The notes beneath the pieces were generated by a model. It made no database searches, had not been told where the DNA came from, and saw only the letters and a program-made list of their open reading frames with translations. This document shows positions 44,550 through 55,653 of a stretch of 64,000 bases of DNA, one piece after another. Location of the stretch: the NCBI GenBank assembly GCA_029210265.1, contig JARGNP010000004.1, positions 41,187 to 105,186 of the forward strand, given 5' to 3'. The position numbers and the translations under genes were made by a program. This DNA is from Legionellaceae bacterium (GTDB lineage: Bacteria > Pseudomonadota > Gammaproteobacteria > Legionellales > Legionellaceae). Position 1 is the first letter of the stretch. The number at the start of each line of letters is the position of its first letter.

Positions 44550-45206
44550 ATGCTGATTAGGCAAGCGGTCGTATTATTCGGGGGATGTTTATTATCGTTT
44601 GCGTCGTTTGCGGGCTTTATGGGCGAACCGACGCGACAACCTATTGCCGAGACCTTTCCATGGTCTATCACAGGAAGTGCGGGGTATGCGGTTCTAAGTG
44701 ATGCATATGCAGGCCAAGGCCAGACGCCTATTGGACGTATTGCGGTAGGAAAAAGTCTTGGCGATCTTCTCTGCGGTGTGTTTGGCTTGGAGTTTGGTTT
44801 TCAGAACGGTACAAGTATGCAGTTGGATATTCCAGAAGCTACGCTTAATCTTTTGGGCGGTGTCCCAGTAACGGTTACGGTTAACCCTTTGCTTGACTTG
44901 CTTGCGACCGTACGTGTTGCGCCTATTCCGAAAAGCACGGTTTTTGGTGAGCTTAAACTTGGCGCGGCCTATCGTCGGATGAATGTTTTAGTTCGTGAAA
45001 CCGTGAATAATAAATCACAATTTGCTTTCGAAGCACAAGCCGGATTAGGTGTGCCTATTATTGAAGCCGTGACCGTGAGTTTATTGTACCAAGGTATTTT
45101 TGGTTCAAGTGTTAACTTTCAGGCAGACAGGGCTTCGAGAACGGGTTATATTGCTAATATTCCTGTGCAAAATGGCGTACTTTTGAGTTTAAGCGCCGCG
45201 TTCTAA
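44550..45206 (+). CDS. Small outer-membrane beta-barrel protein, tandem copy 2
   Basis: A 218-aa paralogue of the preceding gene, with a signal peptide (cleavage near SFA-GFM) and the same conserved blocks; the C-terminus LLSLSAAF ends in Phe as barrels often do. The ATG at 44550 is six bases from AGGAG; the first in-frame ATG at 44544 abuts that site. It is 24 bases behind copy 1, so both are probably expressed together. folP follows six bases later. Confidence 0.78.
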   Translation: MLIRQAVVLFGGCLLSFASFAGFMGEPTRQPIAETFPWSITGSAGYAVLSDAYAGQGQTPIGRIAVGKSLGDLLCGVFGLEFGFQNGTSMQLDIPEATLNLLGGVPVTVTVNPLLDLLATVRVAPIPKSTVFGELKLGAAYRRMNVLVRETVNNKSQFAFEAQAGLGVPIIEAVTVSLLYQGIFGSSVNFQADRASRTGYIANIPVQNGVLLSLSAAF

Positions 45207-45212
45207 ATTTTT

Positions 45213-46082
45213 ATGAATACATCTGATTTATCTCTATGGTGTGCGTCACCTAAATTTATAACATCACCACCGGGGTATCGTGTACGGCCCCTGGTGATGG
45301 GTATATTAAATCTTACACCCGACTCGTTTTCAGATGGCGGTGATTTTTTAAAAACACCTGATGCAGTGCAGCAAGCCGAAAAAATGATTGCTGAAGGTGC
45401 TGATCTTGTAGATCTAGGTGCCGAGTCGTCAAGACCTGGGGCTGTGCCCGTGCCTGCTGAGCAAGAGCTCGAGCGCTTAATCCCCGTGATTCAAGATATA
45501 TCAAAATCTTATGATATTGCGATTTCAGTGGATACGTATAAGCCTGACGTCATGCGTGAAGCCGTGCGAGCTGGTGCCGGTATGATTAATGATATTTATG
45601 CTTTGCGCACACCCGGTGCACTTGAAATGGCCGCTAGCCTAGATGTTCCTGTGTGTTTAATGCACATGCAGGGTGCACCAAATAATATGCAAATCAAACC
45701 AAATTATTCAAACGGCGTGGTAGCAAGCATTCAAGCATTTTTTGACGAACGTATTAAAGCATGTGAGCATGCTGGGATTAAACGTGAGCATTTGATTTTA
45801 GATCCCGGCTTTGGGTTTGGAAAGAGCGTGGCGCATAATCTTGCGTTGACCCAGCAACTGCAAGCATTTCAAAGCCATGAAAGACCGCTCTTGCTTGGTG
45901 TATCACGTAAAAGTACACTAGGGGCTGTTCTACAACAAGAGGTGGCACATCGTTTGCCTGGTGCATTGGGTGTTACTGTATTTGCAGCCTTACATGGTGT
46001 GACGATGATCAGAACGCATGACGTAGGCGAAACAAAGCAAGCTTTGGACATGGTGGATGCTATTGTGCAAGCCAAATTTTAA
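45213..46082 (+). CDS. folP: Dihydropteroate synthase
   Basis: A 289-aa DHPS of folate synthesis, the sulfonamide target. Motifs: MGILNLTPDSFSDGG (about 29-43), GAESSRPGAVPV (pterin loop) and the SVDTYKP, DPGFGFGKS and GVSRKS segments. The ribosome site is weak, so expression may rely on coupling to the barrel gene or on readthrough. Works with the gcv system in one-carbon metabolism. Confidence 0.96.
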   Translation: MNTSDLSLWCASPKFITSPPGYRVRPLVMGILNLTPDSFSDGGDFLKTPDAVQQAEKMIAEGADLVDLGAESSRPGAVPVPAEQELERLIPVIQDISKSYDIAISVDTYKPDVMREAVRAGAGMINDIYALRTPGALEMAASLDVPVCLMHMQGAPNNMQIKPNYSNGVVASIQAFFDERIKACEHAGIKREHLILDPGFGFGKSVAHNLALTQQLQAFQSHERPLLLGVSRKSTLGAVLQQEVAHRLPGALGVTVFAALHGVTMIRTHDVGETKQALDMVDAIVQAKF

Positions 46083-46110
46083 GATAATTATTTAGATAAT
46101 AAGGGACAGG

Positions 46111-47478
46111 ATGAGTCAGCGTAAGTATTTTGGAACAGATGGTATTCGAGGACGTGTAGGCTCAGGGAATATTACGCCTGAATTTGTTCTAAAATTAGGT
46201 TGGGCTGTGGGTCGTGTGCTTGCGAATGGTGAGCGTAAAAAAGTGCTCATCGGCAAAGACACGCGTGTCTCGGGCTATTTACTAGAATCAGCTTTGCAAG
46301 CGGGGCTTTCTGCCGCCGGCGTTGATGTGTTACTGCTTGGCCCTATGCCAACACCTGCGGTTGCGTATTTAACACAAACGTTGCGTGCTACGGCAGGGAT
46401 TGTGATCAGCGCATCCCATAATCCGTTTGAAGATAATGGTTTAAAGTTTTTTTCGGCCGAAGGGTTTAAGCTGCCTGATAGCGTTGAGCTTGCAATTGAG
46501 GCTGAGCTTGAAAAAACCATGCAGCTCGTGCCTTCTGCTGAATTAGGTAAATTAGCGCGAATTGATGATGCTCCGGGCCGTTATATTGAGTTTTGTAAAG
46601 CAACGGTTCCGTCGAGAACTCGGCTGTCAGGTTTGAACATTGTGGTCGATTGTGCGCATGGTGCAACGTATCATGTTGCGCCGAATGTGTTTGCTGAGCT
46701 GGGTGCCAATGTGCTTGCTATTGGTAATAGTCCCAATGGTTTTAATATTAATGATAACGTGGGTTCTACTTCGCCCCAAGCATTGCAAGAGCAAGTGGTG
46801 GCGCAAGGTGCTGACGTGGGTGTGGCACTGGATGGCGATGGTGATCGTGTGAGTTTGGTGGATGCAAACGGCGCGATACTGGATGGTGATGTGTTGTTAT
46901 ATATTATCGCAAAAGATAAGCATGAACGAGGTGTTTTACAAGGTGGGGTGGTCGGAACGTTGATGACGAATTATGGCCTTGAAAAAGCATTTTCAGAGAT
47001 GAACATTCCGTTTGTACGCACAAACGTAGGCGATCGCTATGTATTGGAAGCTCTTCAAGAGAATAATTGGAAGATCGGTGGTGAGTCGTCGGGACATGTG
47101 GTGTGTTTAGATAAAACGACAACGGGCGATGGTGTTGTTGCAGCGCTTCAAGTATTAGCCATCATGATAAAACAAAATAAAAGCTTAGAGCAGTTATGTG
47201 AAGGCTTAAGCTTGATGCCACAGGTTTTAATTAATTTAAAAACCTCGCAGGCTGCAGAGCTTGCCGTACACCCGGATGTTTTGAACATGGTTGATGCACT
47301 GAATATCCAACTTGAAGGTGTAGGGCGCGTGTTATTACGTCCATCAGGAACTGAGCCGGTACTTCGTGTGATGGTCGAAGGGGTAAATGAGAAAGAGGTG
47401 CAGAAACAAGCACAAGCTTTAGCGGATGCGATACAAAAAATTGCGGTGATGCATGGCTCTGCTAAGGCAGTGGCTTAG
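46111..47478 (+). CDS. glmM: Phosphoglucosamine mutase
   Basis: A 455-aa GlmM that makes glucosamine-1-phosphate for peptidoglycan and lipopolysaccharide. The phosphorylated serine is S102 in [12 protein letters not shown]; the metal loop is DGDGDRV; the sugar loop GGESSGHV and the phosphate loop [14 protein letters not shown] follow. Follows folP as in E. coli. Confidence 0.98.
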   Translation: MSQRKYFGTDGIRGRVGSGNITPEFVLKLGWAVGRVLANGERKKVLIGKDTRVSGYLLESALQAGLSAAGVDVLLLGPMPTPAVAYLTQTLRATAGIVISASHNPFEDNGLKFFSAEGFKLPDSVELAIEAELEKTMQLVPSAELGKLARIDDAPGRYIEFCKATVPSRTRLSGLNIVVDCAHGATYHVAPNVFAELGANVLAIGNSPNGFNINDNVGSTSPQALQEQVVAQGADVGVALDGDGDRVSLVDANGAILDGDVLLYIIAKDKHERGVLQGGVVGTLMTNYGLEKAFSEMNIPFVRTNVGDRYVLEALQENNWKIGGESSGHVVCLDKTTTGDGVVAALQVLAIMIKQNKSLEQLCEGLSLMPQVLINLKTSQAAELAVHPDVLNMVDALNIQLEGVGRVLLRPSGTEPVLRVMVEGVNEKEVQKQAQALADAIQKIAVMHGSAKAVA

Positions 47479-47501
47479 ATTTTAGGATAAGGAGTAGCAC
47501 A

Positions 47502-48260
47502 ATGAGACCAATGTTTGTCATGGGCAATTGGAAAATGAACGGCTCACGCAAAACAATTCAAGTTTTAATTGAGAAACTTCTGGCCCGCGTAGATGCGTAT
47601 GATGATGCGGCAAATGTTGTTGTTTTTCCTCCGGCAATTTATATTCCTATGGTTGCTGAAATGCTCGAAAACACCCGTATACGCTGGGGTGCTCAAACAA
47701 CGCACGCAGATGAATCAGGTGCTTATACCGGTGAGCTTTCGCCTTTGATGCTTGCAGACTATGGGTGCTCATATGTCTTGGTTGGGCATTCGGAACGCCG
47801 AAGTTTATTCAATGAAAGTGAAAAATGTGTCGCGAAGAAATTCCACAGCGTGAAAGAACATGGTATGATACCCGTTCTTTGCGTAGGCGAGACAAAATCA
47901 GAGCGTGAAAACGGTCTTATGGTGTCAGTTTTAGAACAGCAGTTGCGCGCAGTGCATTGTGATGGGGCAGGTGATTTTCAAAACTGTGTTGTTGCTTATG
48001 AGCCTGTATGGGCCATAGGAACAGGGCAGACAGCGTCCCCAAATGAAGCTGCGGAAGCACATGCTTGTATTCGAGACATCGTCACGGAGCTTGCCCCAGG
48101 AGACGCGGAACGTTTGTCCATTGTCTATGGGGGAAGTGTGAATGAGCAAACAGCAGAAGCATTGTTTTCCATGCCCGATATTGATGGGGGCTTGGTTGGA
48201 GGCGCTTCGCTTAAGGCTGAACAATTTTCGGATATTGTGACATGTATCAAATGTTATTAG
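47502..48260 (+). CDS. tpiA: Triosephosphate isomerase
   Basis: A 252-aa TIM of glycolysis. K12 in NWKMNG, His96 in VGHSERR and Glu167 in AYEPVWAIGTG are the catalytic residues. Overlaps secG by 19 bases. The glmM-tpiA-secG order is common in gammaproteobacteria outside the enterics. Confidence 0.98.
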   Translation: MRPMFVMGNWKMNGSRKTIQVLIEKLLARVDAYDDAANVVVFPPAIYIPMVAEMLENTRIRWGAQTTHADESGAYTGELSPLMLADYGCSYVLVGHSERRSLFNESEKCVAKKFHSVKEHGMIPVLCVGETKSERENGLMVSVLEQQLRAVHCDGAGDFQNCVVAYEPVWAIGTGQTASPNEAAEAHACIRDIVTELAPGDAERLSIVYGGSVNEQTAEALFSMPDIDGGLVGGASLKAEQFSDIVTCIKCY

Positions 48261-48562
48261 TGTTTCATGTTTTAGTCGCTGCTTCGCTGATAGGCCTTGT
48301 GCTGATTCAGCACGGTAAAGGTGCTGATGTTGGTGCGGCTTTTGGTTCAGGGGCTTCGGGAACGGTTTTTGGAAGTCAAGGCGTCGGTAGTTTCCTCTTT
48401 AAACTGACTGGCGGGTTAGCCTTAACGTTTTTTGTGACAAGTGTGTCTTTGTCATCGATGGTTGCGACGCAATACCATCGAGCGAATCAGATTGCGATGC
48501 CGCAACCGATTCAGCAGGCACCAGGACTTGGACTTCCTATTCCAGGGGAGCCAGGAAAGTAA
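48242..48562 (+). CDS. secG: Protein translocase subunit SecG
   Basis: A 106-aa inner-membrane protein with two helices (about 4-21 and 53-73), the family loop LIQHGKGADVGAAFGSGASGTVFGS between them, and a proline/glutamine-rich tail. Overlap with tpiA suggests translational coupling. A tRNA-Leu follows 11 bases after the stop. Confidence 0.95.
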   Translation: MYQMLLVFHVLVAASLIGLVLIQHGKGADVGAAFGSGASGTVFGSQGVGSFLFKLTGGLALTFFVTSVSLSSMVATQYHRANQIAMPQPIQQAPGLGLPIPGEPGK

Positions 48563-48573
48563 TATAACGATTT

Positions 48574-48657
48574 GCCGAAGTGGTGGAATGGTAGACACGC
48601 CGTCTTGAGGGGGCGGTGGCGCAAGCTGTGCCGGTTCGAGTCCGGCCTTCGGTACCA
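48574..48657 (+). tRNA. tRNA-Leu, anticodon GAG
   Basis: An 84-base class II tRNA with GCCGAAG acceptor arm, long variable arm (GTGGCGCAAGCTGTG), T-loop GGTTCGAGTCC and encoded CCA. Anticodon loop TTGAGGG between CCGTC and GGCGG. No separate promoter, so it is probably processed from the secG transcript, as leuU in E. coli. Confidence 0.96.
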
Positions 48658-48675
48658 TAATATGAGCAAAGCAAC

Positions 48676-49035
48676 ATGACCTTATCACAGTATTTTCCCA
48701 TTCTTGTGTTTATTCTTATTGCGCTTGCTTTAGGTTGTGTGATGCTTGGCGCTGGCGCGCTGTTGTCACCGCATCGACCTGATTCAGAAAAAAATGCACC
48801 GTATGAATGTGGCTTTCCTCCTTTTGAGAGCTCCCGCATACCGTTTGATGTACGGTTTTATTTGGTTGCACTGCTTTTTATTATTTTTGATTTGGAAACA
48901 GCTTTTTTCTTTCCTTGGGCTCTGGTCCTTCGAAAACTAGGCTGGTTTGGTTTTTCGGCGATGGCACTTTTTTTGAGTCTGCTCGTGATTGGTTTTATTT
49001 ATGAGTGGAAGCGTGGCGCTTTAGAGTGGGAGTGA
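48676..49035 (+). CDS. nuoA: NADH-quinone oxidoreductase subunit A
   Basis: A 119-aa membrane subunit with three helices. The conserved [19 protein letters not shown] (loop linking to the peripheral arm) and [11 protein letters not shown] are present. First gene of the complete 14-gene nuo operon, starting 18 bases after the tRNA gene; the operon's promoter is not obvious, so readthrough from secG-tRNA is possible. Confidence 0.97.
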   Translation: MTLSQYFPILVFILIALALGCVMLGAGALLSPHRPDSEKNAPYECGFPPFESSRIPFDVRFYLVALLFIIFDLETAFFFPWALVLRKLGWFGFSAMALFLSLLVIGFIYEWKRGALEWE

Positions 49036-49044
49036 GGCATTTCG

Positions 49045-49521
49045 ATGGCTTCTAATAAATTAAAAAAACAAGGTTTTGCGACAACCTCGATTGAAAAACT
49101 AGGTGCTTGGGCTCAAACAGGCTCCATGTGGCCGGTGACGTTTGGGCTTGCATGTTGCGCGGTTGAAATGATGCACGCTGGAGCGGCGCGTTATGATCTG
49201 GACCGTTTTGGTGTGATTTTCAGACCCAGTCCTCGTCAATCAGATGTCATGATTGTAGCTGGTACGCTATGCAATAAAATGGCCCCTGCCTTACGTAAAG
49301 TTTATGACCAAATGCCTGAGCCACGCTGGGTTATTTCTATGGGCTCATGTGCGAATGGTGGTGGTTATTATCATTATTCATATTCGGTTGTACGTGGATG
49401 CGATCGCATTGTACCGGTTGATGTGTACGTTCCTGGGTGTCCACCTACGGCGGAGGCACTGATGTATGGCATTATCCAATTGCAGAATAAAATCAGGCGC
49501 ATCAAAATTATTGATATGTAA
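49045..49521 (+). CDS. nuoB: NADH-quinone oxidoreductase subunit B
   Basis: A 158-aa peripheral-arm subunit that holds the N2 iron-sulfur cluster next to the quinone site. Cluster cysteines: GLACCAVEM (two), GTLCNK is not a ligand, GSCANGGG and VPGCPP. Nine bases after nuoA. Confidence 0.98.
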   Translation: MASNKLKKQGFATTSIEKLGAWAQTGSMWPVTFGLACCAVEMMHAGAARYDLDRFGVIFRPSPRQSDVMIVAGTLCNKMAPALRKVYDQMPEPRWVISMGSCANGGGYYHYSYSVVRGCDRIVPVDVYVPGCPPTAEALMYGIIQLQNKIRRIKIIDM

Positions 49522-49547
49522 GCTGACCCTTTTGGAATCTCTTTGAC

Positions 49548-50195
49548 ATGACGAAAAAAAAAGCATTAATCGAAGCGCTTTCTTCTGAATGGGGCGCGCC
49601 TTCTCTGAAATTGACCGAAGCTTTCGGTGAGGTCACGATAACACTTGAGGGTGGCACGCTCTTATTGGCCATGAAAACCTTACGTGATAAAGCCGAGTTT
49701 GCCTTTGATCAACTGATAGATGTATGTGCGGTTGATTATTTGCACTATGGCAGCAGTCATTGGGAAACCGATGCAGCCAGTGAGTCCGGTTTTTCACGTG
49801 CTGTAGCGCCTGAAACTAAGCCTCAAAATAGCGAGCATGCCTCACGTTTTGCTGTGATTTATCATTTGTTATCCACGAAAAAAAATCAACGCCTTCGTGT
49901 GAAAGTTTATCTTGATGATGCTTTACAAGCTTTGCCTTCAGTTGTATCGATTTGGAAGAGTGCGAACTGGTTTGAACGCGAAGCTTACGATATGTTTGGT
50001 ATTTTGTTTGAAGACCATCCTGATTTGCGTCGCATCTTGACTGATTACGGCTTTATAGGCCATCCATTCCGTAAAGATTTTCCTGTGAGTGGTCATGTTG
50101 AAATGCGCTATGATGCCACATTGAGAAAAGTGATTTATGAACCCGTGGACATTGAGCCTCGTACGTTAGTTCCAAAGGTGATTCGCCATGATTGA
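49548..50195 (+). CDS. nuoC: NADH-quinone oxidoreductase subunit C
   Basis: A 215-aa subunit, separate from nuoD (fused in E. coli). The signature [29 protein letters not shown] is present in pieces from about 143. A hydrophilic insert, [17 protein letters not shown] (about 77-93), lies before the [10 protein letters not shown] strand. It overlaps nuoD by eight bases. Confidence 0.96.
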   Translation: MTKKKALIEALSSEWGAPSLKLTEAFGEVTITLEGGTLLLAMKTLRDKAEFAFDQLIDVCAVDYLHYGSSHWETDAASESGFSRAVAPETKPQNSEHASRFAVIYHLLSTKKNQRLRVKVYLDDALQALPSVVSIWKSANWFEREAYDMFGILFEDHPDLRRILTDYGFIGHPFRKDFPVSGHVEMRYDATLRKVIYEPVDIEPRTLVPKVIRHD

Positions 50196-51441
50196 GTTAC
50201 AACACTACACGTTAAATTTTGGACCACAGCACCCGGCAGCACACGGGGTTTTGCGTTTGGTACTTGAGCTTGAGGGCGAGACCATTGTGCGTGCCGATCC
50301 TCATGTAGGATTATTGCACCGTGGAACCGAAAAGCTAGTCGAAACTAAGCCCTATATCCAAAGCATTGGTTATATGGACAGGCTCGATTATGTATCGATG
50401 ATGTGCAACGAACATGCTTATGTGCTTGCATTAGAACGTATGTTAGATGTTAAAGCGCCGATTCGCGCCCAATATATTCGTACGATGTTTGATGAAATCA
50501 CACGTATCTTAAATCATTTGTTATGGCTTGGAGCTACGGCTCTAGATATCGGAGCCATGACCGTGTTTTTATATTGCTTCCGTGAGCGTGAAGATCTATT
50601 TGATTGTTACGAAGCGGTGTCGGGTGCGCGTATGCATGCGACGTATTACCGGCCTGGTGGCGTTGCACGTGACTTGCCTGATACCATGCCGCAATACAAG
50701 CCATCACGTTGGCATAGCGAGCGTGAAGTGGATGCAATGAATGCAAATCGCGAAGGCGGATTGCTTGATTTTATCGAGTCGTTCACGAAGCGTTTTCCTA
50801 AGTGTGTGGATGAATACGAAACGTTATTGACAGATAATCGTATTTGGAAGCAACGTACGGTAGATATTGGCGTGGTTTCACCTGAAGAGGCTCTCCAGCA
50901 AGGCTTTACGGGCCCGATGCTGCGTGGTTCCGGTGTTGCATGGGATTTGCGTAAAAAGCAGCCGTATGCAGCTTATGATAAAGTCGATTTTGATGTGCCT
51001 GTTGGTCGTACTGGTGATTGTTACGACCGGTATTTAGTGCGTATTGAAGAAATGCGGCAATCCAACCGGATTATTCAGCAATGTGTTGCATGGCTTCGTG
51101 ATAACCCAGGTCCTGTTAAATTAGATGATCACAAAGTTACTCCGCCGCCACGAGCAACCATGAAACATGATATGGAAGCGTTGATTCATCATTTCAAACT
51201 TTTTTCTGAGGGCTTCTCATTGCCTGCAGGTGAAGTGTACAGCGCGGTTGAAGCACCTAAAGGTGAGTTTGGTATTTATTTGGTATCAGATGGTGCAAAC
51301 AAACCTTATCGTATGAAAATTCGAGCGCCAGGCTTTTCGCATTTGGCCAGTTTTGACGAGATGGTCAAAGGCCATATGCTTGCCGATGGCGTGGCAATTT
51401 TGGCAAGCCAAGATATTGTATTTGGAGAAATTGATCGATGA
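50188..51441 (+). CDS. nuoD: NADH-quinone oxidoreductase subunit D
   Basis: A 417-aa subunit forming the quinone cavity with Nuo[20 protein letters not shown] at the start contains the quinone-site histidine loop, and [11 protein letters not shown] and the C-terminal [21 protein letters not shown]...FGEIDR are typical. Overlaps nuoE by four bases (ATGA). Confidence 0.98.
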   Translation: MIELQHYTLNFGPQHPAAHGVLRLVLELEGETIVRADPHVGLLHRGTEKLVETKPYIQSIGYMDRLDYVSMMCNEHAYVLALERMLDVKAPIRAQYIRTMFDEITRILNHLLWLGATALDIGAMTVFLYCFREREDLFDCYEAVSGARMHATYYRPGGVARDLPDTMPQYKPSRWHSEREVDAMNANREGGLLDFIESFTKRFPKCVDEYETLLTDNRIWKQRTVDIGVVSPEEALQQGFTGPMLRGSGVAWDLRKKQPYAAYDKVDFDVPVGRTGDCYDRYLVRIEEMRQSNRIIQQCVAWLRDNPGPVKLDDHKVTPPPRATMKHDMEALIHHFKLFSEGFSLPAGEVYSAVEAPKGEFGIYLVSDGANKPYRMKIRAPGFSHLASFDEMVKGHMLADGVAILASQDIVFGEIDR

Positions 51442-51962
51442 GCGCGTCTGACATACCTGAGATAGATAACAAAATAATTTTGTTACATGAGCTTGTATCT
51501 GAAGAGAGCCTGGCAGAAATTGATCGCTGGGTGAAAAAATTTCCTGCTGATCAAAAGCAATCGGCGGTGATGCACGCTTTAACCCTGGTTCAAGAAGCGC
51601 AAGGGTATTTAACAGCACCGGCTATGGATGCTGTTGCAGCTTATTTAGATATGCCAGCGGTTGCTGTGTATGAAGTTGCTTCGTTTTATAGCATGTACAA
51701 AACCAAGCCTGCGGGCCGACATGCGGTGAATGTCTGTACGAATATTACGTGCCAATTACGCGATTCAAAAGCTATTTTTTCGGCATTGGAACAAAAACTA
51801 GGTGTTAAGCATGGTGAAACAACAGCTGATGGGCGATTTACGCTGTCGGAAGTTGAATGCTTGGGTGCCTGTGTGAATGCTCCGATGATGCAAGTGGATA
51901 AAGATTATCACGAGAACTTAACGGTTGATGCCCTTGATGGGGTGTTGGACCACTATAAATAA
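51438..51962 (+). CDS. nuoE: NADH-quinone oxidoreductase subunit E
   Basis: A 174-aa thioredoxin-like [2Fe-2S] subunit. The four ligand cysteines are in [13 protein letters not shown] and [11 protein letters not shown]. Part of the NADH-oxidising module with NuoF and NuoG. Confidence 0.97.
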   Translation: MSASDIPEIDNKIILLHELVSEESLAEIDRWVKKFPADQKQSAVMHALTLVQEAQGYLTAPAMDAVAAYLDMPAVAVYEVASFYSMYKTKPAGRHAVNVCTNITCQLRDSKAIFSALEQKLGVKHGETTADGRFTLSEVECLGACVNAPMMQVDKDYHENLTVDALDGVLDHYK

Positions 51963-51987
51963 TAACGACGCGAAGAGGCCAGAGGCT

Positions 51988-53250
51988 GTGGTTAAACAAA
52001 ATCAAGTTTGTTATCGAACGCTCGACCTACCAGAACCGTGGGCATTGTCGACATATGAAAGCGTGGGGGGCTACCAAGTTTGGCGTCGTATTTTAGCTGA
52101 ACAAACACCGCCTGCAGAAATTATTGAAGAATTAAAGCTATCAGCACTGCGTGGACGCGGTGGTGCAGGCTTTCCGACCGGTCTTAAGTGGAGCTTTATG
52201 AACCGGAACATGCCGGTTCAAAAATACGTGGTCTGTAACTCGGATGAAGGTGAGCCCGGGACCTGTAAAGATCGCGATATTTTACGTTATAATCCGCATC
52301 AACTCATCGAAGGCATGGCGATCGCTGGTTATGTGATGGGTGCAACGGTTGGGTATAATTATATTCGTGGTGAGTTCTGGGAACCCTATGAACGTATGGA
52401 AGCTGCACTCAAAGAAGCGTATGACGCGGGCTTGCTCGGGAAGAATATCTTAGGCGCGGGCTTTGATTTTGATTTACATAATCATTTAGGCGCGGGTGCT
52501 TATATTTGTGGTGAAGAGACTGCTTTACTTAATTCTTTGGAAGGTAAAAAAGGTCAGCCGCGTTTTAAACCACCGTTTCCGGCAAATTTTGGTCTGTATG
52601 GTAAGCCAACGACAATTAATAATACGGAAACCTTTGCCTCGGTACCTGTGATTTTGGAAAACGGCGGAGATTGGTTTTTGAAGCTTGGAAAGCCTAATAA
52701 CGGCGGTACCAAATGCTTTAGTGTCAGTGGTCACGTGAATAAGCCAGGCAATTTTGAGATACCGTTAGGTACACCTTTTAAAACATTGCTAGAGCTTGCC
52801 GGTGGTTTGCGCGAAGGTCGGACGTTGAAGGCCGTGATACCTGGTGGAACTTCGATGCCTGTGTTGCCCGGTGATGTCATGATGGGCTTGGACATGGACT
52901 ATGATAGCGTTCAGAAAGCAGGTTCGGGCTTAGGTTCGGGTGCTGTAATTATTATGGATGACACCACATGTATGGTAGATGTGCTGCGACGTGTTTCGCT
53001 CTTTTATATGGAAGAGTCGTGCGGGCAGTGCACGCCGTGTCGTGAAGGTACGGGCTGGATGGTGCGTTTGCTTAATCGAATTCACGGCGGCCAAGGCATG
53101 CCAGGTGATATCGAAAAATTGGTGAATGTTGCCGATAAAATTGAAGGACGTACTATCTGTGCGCTGGGCGAAGCAGCAGCTTGGCCAGTTCAAAGTTTCG
53201 TAAAGCATTTTTACTCAGAGTTTGATGCTTTTATTAAGCAAAAAGGTTAA
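51988..53250 (+). CDS. nuoF: NADH-quinone oxidoreductase subunit F
   Basis: A 420-aa NADH- and FMN-binding subunit. [17 protein letters not shown] (NADH loop), [14 protein letters not shown] (FMN), and the [4Fe-4S] site [14 protein letters not shown] with the later Cys in [12 protein letters not shown]. The GTG at 51988 is nine bases after AGAGG; the frame runs open upstream but that part overlaps nuoE and does not resemble the family. Confidence 0.96.
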   Translation: MVKQNQVCYRTLDLPEPWALSTYESVGGYQVWRRILAEQTPPAEIIEELKLSALRGRGGAGFPTGLKWSFMNRNMPVQKYVVCNSDEGEPGTCKDRDILRYNPHQLIEGMAIAGYVMGATVGYNYIRGEFWEPYERMEAALKEAYDAGLLGKNILGAGFDFDLHNHLGAGAYICGEETALLNSLEGKKGQPRFKPPFPANFGLYGKPTTINNTETFASVPVILENGGDWFLKLGKPNNGGTKCFSVSGHVNKPGNFEIPLGTPFKTLLELAGGLREGRTLKAVIPGGTSMPVLPGDVMMGLDMDYDSVQKAGSGLGSGAVIIMDDTTCMVDVLRRVSLFYMEESCGQCTPCREGTGWMVRLLNRIHGGQGMPGDIEKLVNVADKIEGRTICALGEAAAWPVQSFVKHFYSEFDAFIKQKG

Positions 53251-53253
53251 ATC

Positions 53254-55638
53254 ATGGCGACTATTGAAATAGACGGCAAATCATTTGACGTTGAAAACGG
53301 GAAAATGATTATTGAAGTAGCAGATGACGCAGGCATTCATATTCCTCGTTTTTGTTATCATAAGAAACTTTCCGTTGCGGCCAACTGCCGTATGTGTTTG
53401 GTCAGTGTCGCGAATTCTAAGAAAACGCTACCGGCTTGCGCCACACCGATTACGGATGGTATGAAAGTTTTTACCAAATCAGAAGAGGCGCGCCGATCAC
53501 AAGAAGCGGTGATGGAATTTTTGCTGATTAATCACCCGTTGGATTGCCCTATTTGCGATCAAGGCGGCGAGTGTGAATTACAAGATGTCTCCATGGGCTT
53601 TGGCCAAGATAGCTCTGAATATGCTGAAGCTAAGCGTGTGGCTCATGATGATGATCTTGGTGCGCTTGTTGCAACTGAAATGACACGCTGTATTCAATGT
53701 ACGCGTTGCGTCCGTTTTGGTGATGAAATTGCAGGTCTTCAAGAACTTGGAGGTATGGGGCGCGGTGAGCACATGCAAATCGGAACCTATATTGAACATA
53801 GTTTGAAATCTGAGGTCTCAGCCAATATTATTGATTTATGCCCTGTAGGTGCGTTGACGTCGAAGCCTTACCGCTTTACAGCACGTGCTTGGGAGATGAC
53901 ACAGCATGCAAGTGTTGCCCCTCATGATTGTTTAGGCTCAAATATTTATGCTCATACACGCCGTGAACGTTTGATGCGTGTGGTACCGAAAGAACATGAT
54001 GCACTTAACGAAACTTGGTTATCTGATCGTGACCGATTTAGTTATTTAGGTTTAAATGATCACAAAGCACGCGCTGCTCAACCGATGATTAAGCGTAATG
54101 GTCAATGGGGTGTTGTGAGTTGGCAGGCTGCGTTAACGTTTGCGGCCAAAGGTATGAGTCGAGTAATTGAAGAGCATGGTCCAGAGCAATTAGCCGCCTT
54201 GGCCCAGCCCTCATCAACTGTTGAAGAGCTTTATTTATTACAAAAACTCATGCGCGCGCTTGGTGTAAATAATATCGATCATCGTTTACATCAAACGGAT
54301 GATCGCGATCAGGATATGCAACCGTTGATGCCAACCAGTTCATTGCCTTTTGCTGAGCTTGAAAAGCAAGAGGCCATCTTGCTGTTTGGTTGTAATTTGC
54401 TTCGTGAAGTGCCTTTGGCAGGTGTCCGTCTTCAAAAAGCACATCAAAATAACGCCTCAGTGTATGCTATTAATCCGGTCGATTTTGATGTTCGGGTACC
54501 GTATACCGAAGCTATCACGGCGACACCTGATGTGATGTTGATGCATGCTGTGAGTGTGCTTGCTGCGCTTGTAAAAAATACAAAATCAAAGTCAAGTGAT
54601 ATAGCGTTACCAGAGCAGTTGCAAAATTTACTTAAGAAGCAAGCGTTAAGCGCTGAAACTGAAACTGAAACTGAAGCGATGGCCGATGCTTTATGCAAGC
54701 CTCAGGCAGCTATCGTGACCGGTGAAATATTTGAAAATCATCCGAATGCAGCGATACTTCGCAGCGTTATGACATGGATTTGTACGTTGAGTGGCGCGCG
54801 CCACCTTCGTATAACAGCCGGAGCAAATAGTGCGGGAGCCTGGGTGGCTGGTGCTGTACCGCATCGAAAAGCGGCTGGAAAAGCGCTTGAGACATCAGGT
54901 CTGTCAACACAAGAAGCTTTAGACGCTAAGCTGAAAGGCTATGTGTTGATGGGGCTTGACCCAACGATGGATCTTGCGAACCCAACGCGTGCACGTCAAG
55001 CGATGCTGGCGGCTGAGTTTGTTGTTGCGATATCGGGTTATCAAACGGAGTCGATTAAAGAATGCGCTGATGTGATTTTACCGATGGCGTTGTTTGCTGA
55101 AACATCCGGTACATATATTAATGTTGACCAAACCTGGCAAACCGTCACCGGTGCACTGGCTCCTTATGCTGAAGCGCGTCCAGCTTGGAAGATTTTACGT
55201 GTGTTAGCGAATACACTTCAGTGCGTTGATTTTGAATTCACATCGACCGAAGAGGTGCTGTCGGCTCTTAAAGCTGAGCTTGCACTGGTTGAGGCGCCAA
55301 AAGCTGAATGTTTTTATCCAGAGGCCTGGCCAGAAGTACACGCAGGTTTGGTGCGTGTGGGTGAATGGCCTTTGTATCGAACCGACGCTGTTGTTCGGCA
55401 TGCGAAAGCTTTACAAGCATGTGCTGCTGCGGATGAGGTTTGTGTTCGTTTGCACCCAACAACGGCTGAGCGCTTGGATTTAAGCGAGATAGCCACTGTA
55501 TCTCAAGGTGATATTGAGATAACATTGCCGTTGATATGTGATGCACGTGTGGCACCCGATGTGGTTTGGGTACCCAACGCCATGCCGGAGACGGTTGACC
55601 TCGGTCACGCCTTCGCTCCTATAACTGTTAAGCGTTAG
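53254..55638 (+). CDS. nuoG: NADH-quinone oxidoreductase subunit G
   Basis: A 794-aa iron-sulfur subunit. The N-terminal ferredoxin-like part holds CYHKKLSVAANCRMCLV (2Fe-2S), HPLDCPICDQGGECELQD (His-Cys3 4Fe-4S) and CIQCTRCVRF...CPVGALTSKP (4Fe-4S). The C-terminal molybdopterin-oxidoreductase-like domain is non-catalytic here. A short TETETE stretch (about 469-474) comes from an ACTGAA triple repeat near 54657-54674. Confidence 0.97.
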   Translation: MATIEIDGKSFDVENGKMIIEVADDAGIHIPRFCYHKKLSVAANCRMCLVSVANSKKTLPACATPITDGMKVFTKSEEARRSQEAVMEFLLINHPLDCPICDQGGECELQDVSMGFGQDSSEYAEAKRVAHDDDLGALVATEMTRCIQCTRCVRFGDEIAGLQELGGMGRGEHMQIGTYIEHSLKSEVSANIIDLCPVGALTSKPYRFTARAWEMTQHASVAPHDCLGSNIYAHTRRERLMRVVPKEHDALNETWLSDRDRFSYLGLNDHKARAAQPMIKRNGQWGVVSWQAALTFAAKGMSRVIEEHGPEQLAALAQPSSTVEELYLLQKLMRALGVNNIDHRLHQTDDRDQDMQPLMPTSSLPFAELEKQEAILLFGCNLLREVPLAGVRLQKAHQNNASVYAINPVDFDVRVPYTEAITATPDVMLMHAVSVLAALVKNTKSKSSDIALPEQLQNLLKKQALSAETETETEAMADALCKPQAAIVTGEIFENHPNAAILRSVMTWICTLSGARHLRITAGANSAGAWVAGAVPHRKAAGKALETSGLSTQEALDAKLKGYVLMGLDPTMDLANPTRARQAMLAAEFVVAISGYQTESIKECADVILPMALFAETSGTYINVDQTWQTVTGALAPYAEARPAWKILRVLANTLQCVDFEFTSTEEVLSALKAELALVEAPKAECFYPEAWPEVHAGLVRVGEWPLYRTDAVVRHAKALQACAAADEVCVRLHPTTAERLDLSEIATVSQGDIEITLPLICDARVAPDVVWVPNAMPETVDLGHAFAPITVKR

Positions 55639-55653
55639 AAATTAAGGTATATC

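Noticed and set aside
48452..48839. Antisense reading frames over tRNA-Leu(GAG) with Pro-rich peptides
   Set aside because: They come from the reverse complement of the tRNA, a common artefact; the same is seen at 29578-29784 over tRNA-Leu(CAG).
54653..54675. ACTGAA triple repeat in nuoG as phase-variable tract
   Set aside because: The unit is six bases, so changes stay in frame and only lengthen a linker.
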